A stretch of 8,124 nt of DNA from Leptolyngbyaceae cyanobacterium M65_K2018_010 (GTDB lineage: Bacteria > Cyanobacteriota > Cyanobacteriia > Phormidesmidales > Phormidesmidaceae): NCBI GenBank assembly GCA_015295885.1, contig DVEE01000536.1:1-8124 (forward strand), in the 5' to 3' direction. The translations under genes and the position numbers were made by a program. The notes beneath the pieces are model-generated. The model was not told where the DNA came from and did no database searches. It was given only the letters and a program-made list of their open reading frames with translations. Shown here one piece after another: positions 6,011-8,124 of the stretch. The first letter of the stretch is position 1; every line of letters begins with the position of its first letter.

Positions 6011-7105
6011 ATGTACGACCTCGTTACGGCCGCCCTCCAGGGTCAAGATCTGCCCCAGGCCGCCCGACTACTAAAGCAATGGCAGCAGACTCAGCCCCAG
6101 GATCCCTGGTTGAAGTTGGCCATGGGCCACTACTGGGAAGCTAAGGGAGAACTGGAAAAAGCCCAGGCTATCTATACTCGATTACTACAAACCGCGGCCA
6201 ACACCAAGCTTTTAGGCCAGGCCAGAGAAGGAGTGCAGCGGCTGCGCGACCAGTGGGCCCGCCGTCGCCAACAGGATCTCAGCGCCGCTAGGGGACAGCC
6301 CGGTGCCGAGGCCACTGCCATGCTGGTTCTCCAACCCGTGATGGGGGCCCAGAGGGAACCGGCTATTCAGGGCCTGAGCCAGATTATGCAGCTCGATGCC
6401 TATACGGCCCGCCTAAAGTTGCCCACTCAACATTGGCGACTCTACCGCGTGGGGCCGGCGGGAGAGTTGCGGTATTTTTGCGAGCAACTCACCGCCCACC
6501 AAACCCCTGCATTTTGGGCCTCTTTGGAGGATGTCAAAGCGATTCCGGTGTTTCGGGTGCTGGCGATTCAGAGCTTTACCCCCCAGCTGACGGTGATTTG
6601 CCAAAATCCTCAGGGGCAACGAGGGACCCTGCAATTGCACTGGCAGGAGATTACCCAGTGGGTTCTGGGACAGTTGCCCATTTATGAGTCAGTGGTGGAT
6701 CTGGACCCCTGGGGCAAGCTCAAACGCAAGGAAACCACCCAGGACTACGCCGAAATCCTAGACTGGCACCTGCATCGGCGAGGCTGTGTGCTGCGTTTCT
6801 GCGATCGCACCTACCGCTATCGAGAAGCGGCCCCCCTACCCACCGCTGACGCCGAGTCAACAGCAACTCCTCTAGTTACGGCGGTTGCCTGGAAGGCCCT
6901 GAAAGCCTTTTTTCAGGAGTCGATCCAGCCCCGACCCTGCAACGACTTTACTGGCTTTGGGGCCGGAGCCCTCGACTTTATGGATCTGCTACCCGCCTTT
7001 GAGACCCACCTTGACCTAGCCCGCCAGGAACCCACCCCCTGGGATGGAGCGTTTCACCTGTATAGTAGCCTGCGGTTCTTGCTCAGCCCAGCGGGGAGGC
7101 AATGA
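6011..7105 (+). CDS. Cyanobacterial TPR-containing protein of unknown function
   Basis: This is a 364-residue protein from the ATG at 6011. Residues 1-62 form helix pairs of TPR type (MYDLVTAALQGQDLPQAARLL, then DPWLKLAMGHYWEAKGELEKAQAIYTRLL), followed by a charged helix (66-90). After a linker comes a predicted mixed alpha/beta region (about 125-275) with no motif I recognise, and then a C-terminal region with FTGFGAGALDFMDLLPAFETHL. There is no signal peptide or membrane segment, so it is probably cytoplasmic. I know similar proteins only as cyanobacterial TPR proteins without assigned role. An upstream TTG at 5972 would add 13 residues, but MYDLV is the natural start. AGGA at 6005-6008 sits only 2 nt before the ATG, too close for a strong site. 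It follows sbcD by 90 nt. That gap holds no clear promoter or terminator, so the two may be cotranscribed. Confidence 0.72.
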   Translation: MYDLVTAALQGQDLPQAARLLKQWQQTQPQDPWLKLAMGHYWEAKGELEKAQAIYTRLLQTAANTKLLGQAREGVQRLRDQWARRRQQDLSAARGQPGAEATAMLVLQPVMGAQREPAIQGLSQIMQLDAYTARLKLPTQHWRLYRVGPAGELRYFCEQLTAHQTPAFWASLEDVKAIPVFRVLAIQSFTPQLTVICQNPQGQRGTLQLHWQEITQWVLGQLPIYESVVDLDPWGKLKRKETTQDYAEILDWHLHRRGCVLRFCDRTYRYREAAPLPTADAESTATPLVTAVAWKALKAFFQESIQPRPCNDFTGFGAGALDFMDLLPAFETHLDLARQEPTPWDGAFHLYSSLRFLLSPAGRQ

Positions 7106-7120
7106 TGCCTCTCCGCCGGG
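7087..7120 (+). other. Hairpin spanning the stop codon of the TPR gene
   Basis: GCGGGGAGGC (7091-7100) pairs with GCCTCTCCGC (7107-7116) with a single G-U wobble around the loop AATGAT. After an A-C mismatch the stem continues with CCC/GGG (7087-7089 with 7118-7120). The TGA stop (7103-7105) lies in the loop. No run of T follows on either strand, so it is not a standard intrinsic terminator. It may protect the 3' end of the mRNA or help termination. Confidence 0.5.
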
Positions 7121-7138
7121 GGCGACACCCTCAGAAGC

Positions 7139-7170
7139 AAAAAAGCGGAATTGTAGAGCACAATTCCGCT
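7139..7170 (-). terminator. Rho-independent terminator of the minus-strand small gene
   Basis: AGCGGAATTGT (7144-7154) and ACAATTCCGCT (7160-7170) form a perfect 11-bp stem with a 5-nt loop. On the minus strand the stem runs into six T (complement of A 7139-7144). It lies 39 nt after the stop of the small protein gene at 7209. On the plus strand no U tract follows, so it acts in one direction only. Confidence 0.85.
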
Positions 7171-7208
7171 GGCTAAATTCACTATCGACACCCAAGGCAA
7201 TCGTTAGG

Positions 7209-7607
7209 CTACCGTGCCTTCACCTGTTTGGCCATATCCATAAAGGGAGATAGGCTAGGGCCAGGACGTCGGCGCCGAGGTAGGGCGGTGCCAGCGGTGG
7301 TCAGATAGGTGGTCGCAAAGCCAGAAACCGGAGCCGCAGGCGGTGCTGGTGGGGCGGCGGCGGGAACCACCGAGGCAGGGGCAGGCGCGTTGGCCACGGT
7401 CTTTACGGTGGCCGGCTCCGCTGTCGTCGTCGGGCTGGGCTGAGCCGCCGGAGTTACTTCCGCCTCCGGCAAGCTGCCAGTTTTAGCTTCATCCAACTCC
7501 AGGAAAAACTCAGACTTTTTGCTGCCTCCAATCAGGCCGCCGATGGCCTTGAAAATCCCCCCAATCAGACCAAAGATGGCTCCAAAAATAGACTTGATTA
7601 AACCCAT
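7209..7607 (-). CDS. Small amphipathic Pro/Ala-rich protein, unknown function
   Basis: This is a 132-residue protein with three parts. Residues 1-29 are a glycine-spaced hydrophobic segment with lysines at 5 and 20 (SIFGAIFGLIGGIFKAIGGL), likely to insert into or lie on a membrane. KKSEFFLELDEAK (30-42) follows, then a long low-complexity linker rich in Ala, Pro, Thr and Val (about 45-95). The C terminus (96-132) is basic and ordered-looking, with FATTYL, then RRRRPGPSLSPFMDMAKQVKAR. There is no cleavable signal peptide. The ATG at 7607 has a good Shine-Dalgarno (GAAGGAT, 7614-7620, about 7 nt away), a promoter-like GATAAT upstream and a strong terminator downstream, which together support a real single-gene transcript. 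It resembles short conserved cyanobacterial proteins I have seen without a function. It could be a membrane-anchored adaptor; that is a guess. Confidence 0.75.
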   Translation of the reverse strand: MGLIKSIFGAIFGLIGGIFKAIGGLIGGSKKSEFFLELDEAKTGSLPEAEVTPAAQPSPTTTAEPATVKTVANAPAPASVVPAAAPPAPPAAPVSGFATTYLTTAGTALPRRRRPGPSLSPFMDMAKQVKAR

Positions 7608-7640
7608 GGTTGTATCCTTCTAACCGGCTTTCCTGAATTA

Positions 7641-7646
7641 ATTATC
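7641..7646 (-). promoter_or_regulatory. Candidate -10 box of the small protein gene
   Basis: The minus strand reads GATAAT, five of six matches to TATAAT, in an AT-rich patch about 34 nt upstream of the ATG at 7607. It predicts a leader of about 27 nt that includes the GAAGGAT ribosome binding site. No recognisable -35 is present at 16-18 nt. Confidence 0.35.
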
Positions 7647-7713
7647 AAGTTCCATTACGCCCTCTGACCCAGTCAGGGGTGAACTGGATAAAAAAGTTAA
7701 CAATGCCCCAACT

Positions 7714-8124
7714 CTAGGGCTCGGCGTAGGCGTCCATGCCCACACAGGAGCACACCAGGTGGCGATCACCGTAGGCCTGGTCAATGCGATTCACCGCTGG
7801 CCAGAACTTGGCCTGGCGGGTGGTCGGGGTAGGGAAAACGGCCTGTTCTCGGCTATAGGGCCGGTGCCAGTCCGAGACCAGATCGGCGGCGGTGTGGGGG
7901 GCGTTTTTCAGCAGGTTGTTATCCCGATCGGCCTGGCCAGTCTCAATGGCTTGAATTTCGGCCCGAATGGCGATCATGGCTTCACAGAAGCGGTCCAGCT
8001 CAGCTTTAGATTCACTCTCGGTAGGCTCCACCATTAGGGTGCCGGCCACAGGCCAGGACATGGTCGGAGGATGGAAGCCGTAGTCAATCAGCCGCTTTGC
8101 CACATCCTCGACTTCAACGCCCGC
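7714..8124 (-). CDS. gcvP: Glycine dehydrogenase (decarboxylating), P-protein, C-terminal end, partial
   Basis: The frame is open to the right edge and ends with TAG at 7714-7716, giving the last 136 residues of a protein that is normally about 950-1000 residues. The sequence AKRLIDYGFHPPTMSWPVAGTLMVEPTESESKAELDRF, the later PYSREQAVFP and the ending DRHLVCSC--MDAYAE are characteristic of the GcvP C terminus. GcvP is the PLP-dependent decarboxylase of the glycine cleavage system and in cyanobacteria takes part in photorespiratory glycine breakdown with the H, T and L proteins. The PLP lysine and catalytic centre lie upstream, outside the window. A GTG at 8103 is internal, not a start. The small protein gene follows 106 nt downstream with its own promoter-like signals. 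Confidence 0.95.
   Translation of the reverse strand, partial: AGVEVEDVAKRLIDYGFHPPTMSWPVAGTLMVEPTESESKAELDRFCEAMIAIRAEIQAIETGQADRDNNLLKNAPHTAADLVSDWHRPYSREQAVFPTPTTRQAKFWPAVNRIDQAYGDRHLVCSCVGMDAYAEP

Noticed and set aside
7661..7679. Hairpin CCTCTGAC-CCA-GTCAGGGG between gcvP and the small gene
   Set aside because: It has an 8-bp stem with one wobble and a 3-nt loop, but no T run on either strand, so it does not support a terminator call.
7690..7713. Possible terminator just after the gcvP stop (AGTTGG/TTAACT then T run, minus strand)
   Set aside because: The stem has only four Watson-Crick pairs plus two G-U pairs, too weak to call despite the following T run.
7759..8037. Plus-strand ORF opposite gcvP
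   Set aside because: The minus-strand frame matches the GcvP C terminus residue by residue, so the opposite frame is a shadow.

Overview
The window looks like chromosomal DNA from a filamentous or unicellular cyanobacterium of moderately high GC. Three observations support this. The palindrome GCGATCGC (HIP1, the cyanobacterial highly iterated palindrome) occurs seven times in 8.1 kb. Several proteins (the SbcD-type nuclease, the TPR protein, the small proline/alanine-rich protein) read like lineages I know only from cyanobacteria. Starts mostly lack a good Shine-Dalgarno, as is common there. No mobile element, CRISPR array, tRNA, rRNA or phage gene was found. This is mainly ordinary housekeeping and accessory metabolism, with a few curious arrangements.

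Layout. (1) 1-2046, minus strand: an operon of an HpnH-type radical SAM adenosylhopane synthase (1024-2046), followed 2 nt later by an ABC exporter of the cyclic-peptide-transporter (SyrD/PvdE-like) type that runs off the left edge (1-1021). (2) 2208-2576, plus strand: a small six-cysteine DUF2237 protein. (3) 2589-4477: a zinc-uptake locus. The lipoprotein binding protein ZnuA (minus) and the ATPase ZnuC (plus) diverge from a 62-nt region holding a perfect 15-bp palindrome, TGATAACGGTTATCA, which fits a Zur operator. The expected permease ZnuB is absent from the window. (4) 4607-7105, plus strand: an SbcD/Mre11-type metallophosphatase nuclease and a cyanobacterial TPR protein of unknown function. 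(5) 7124-8124, minus strand: a rho-independent terminator, a small amphipathic Pro/Ala-rich protein, and the C-terminal end of glycine decarboxylase GcvP, which enters from the right edge.

How the genes fit together. ZnuA captures zinc outside the plasma membrane and ZnuC would power import through a permease encoded elsewhere; Zur would repress both genes when zinc is sufficient. HpnH makes the first C35 hopanoid intermediate. The exporter directly behind it is close enough to be translationally coupled, which raises the untested idea that it moves a hopanoid or a related amphiphile. SbcD, the TPR protein, the small protein and GcvP have no evident functional link to each other.

I found no convincing new multi-gene system. 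The items most worth a second look are the hpnH-exporter pair, the permease-less zinc locus with its overlapping operator and leader ORF, and the small membrane-active-looking protein.
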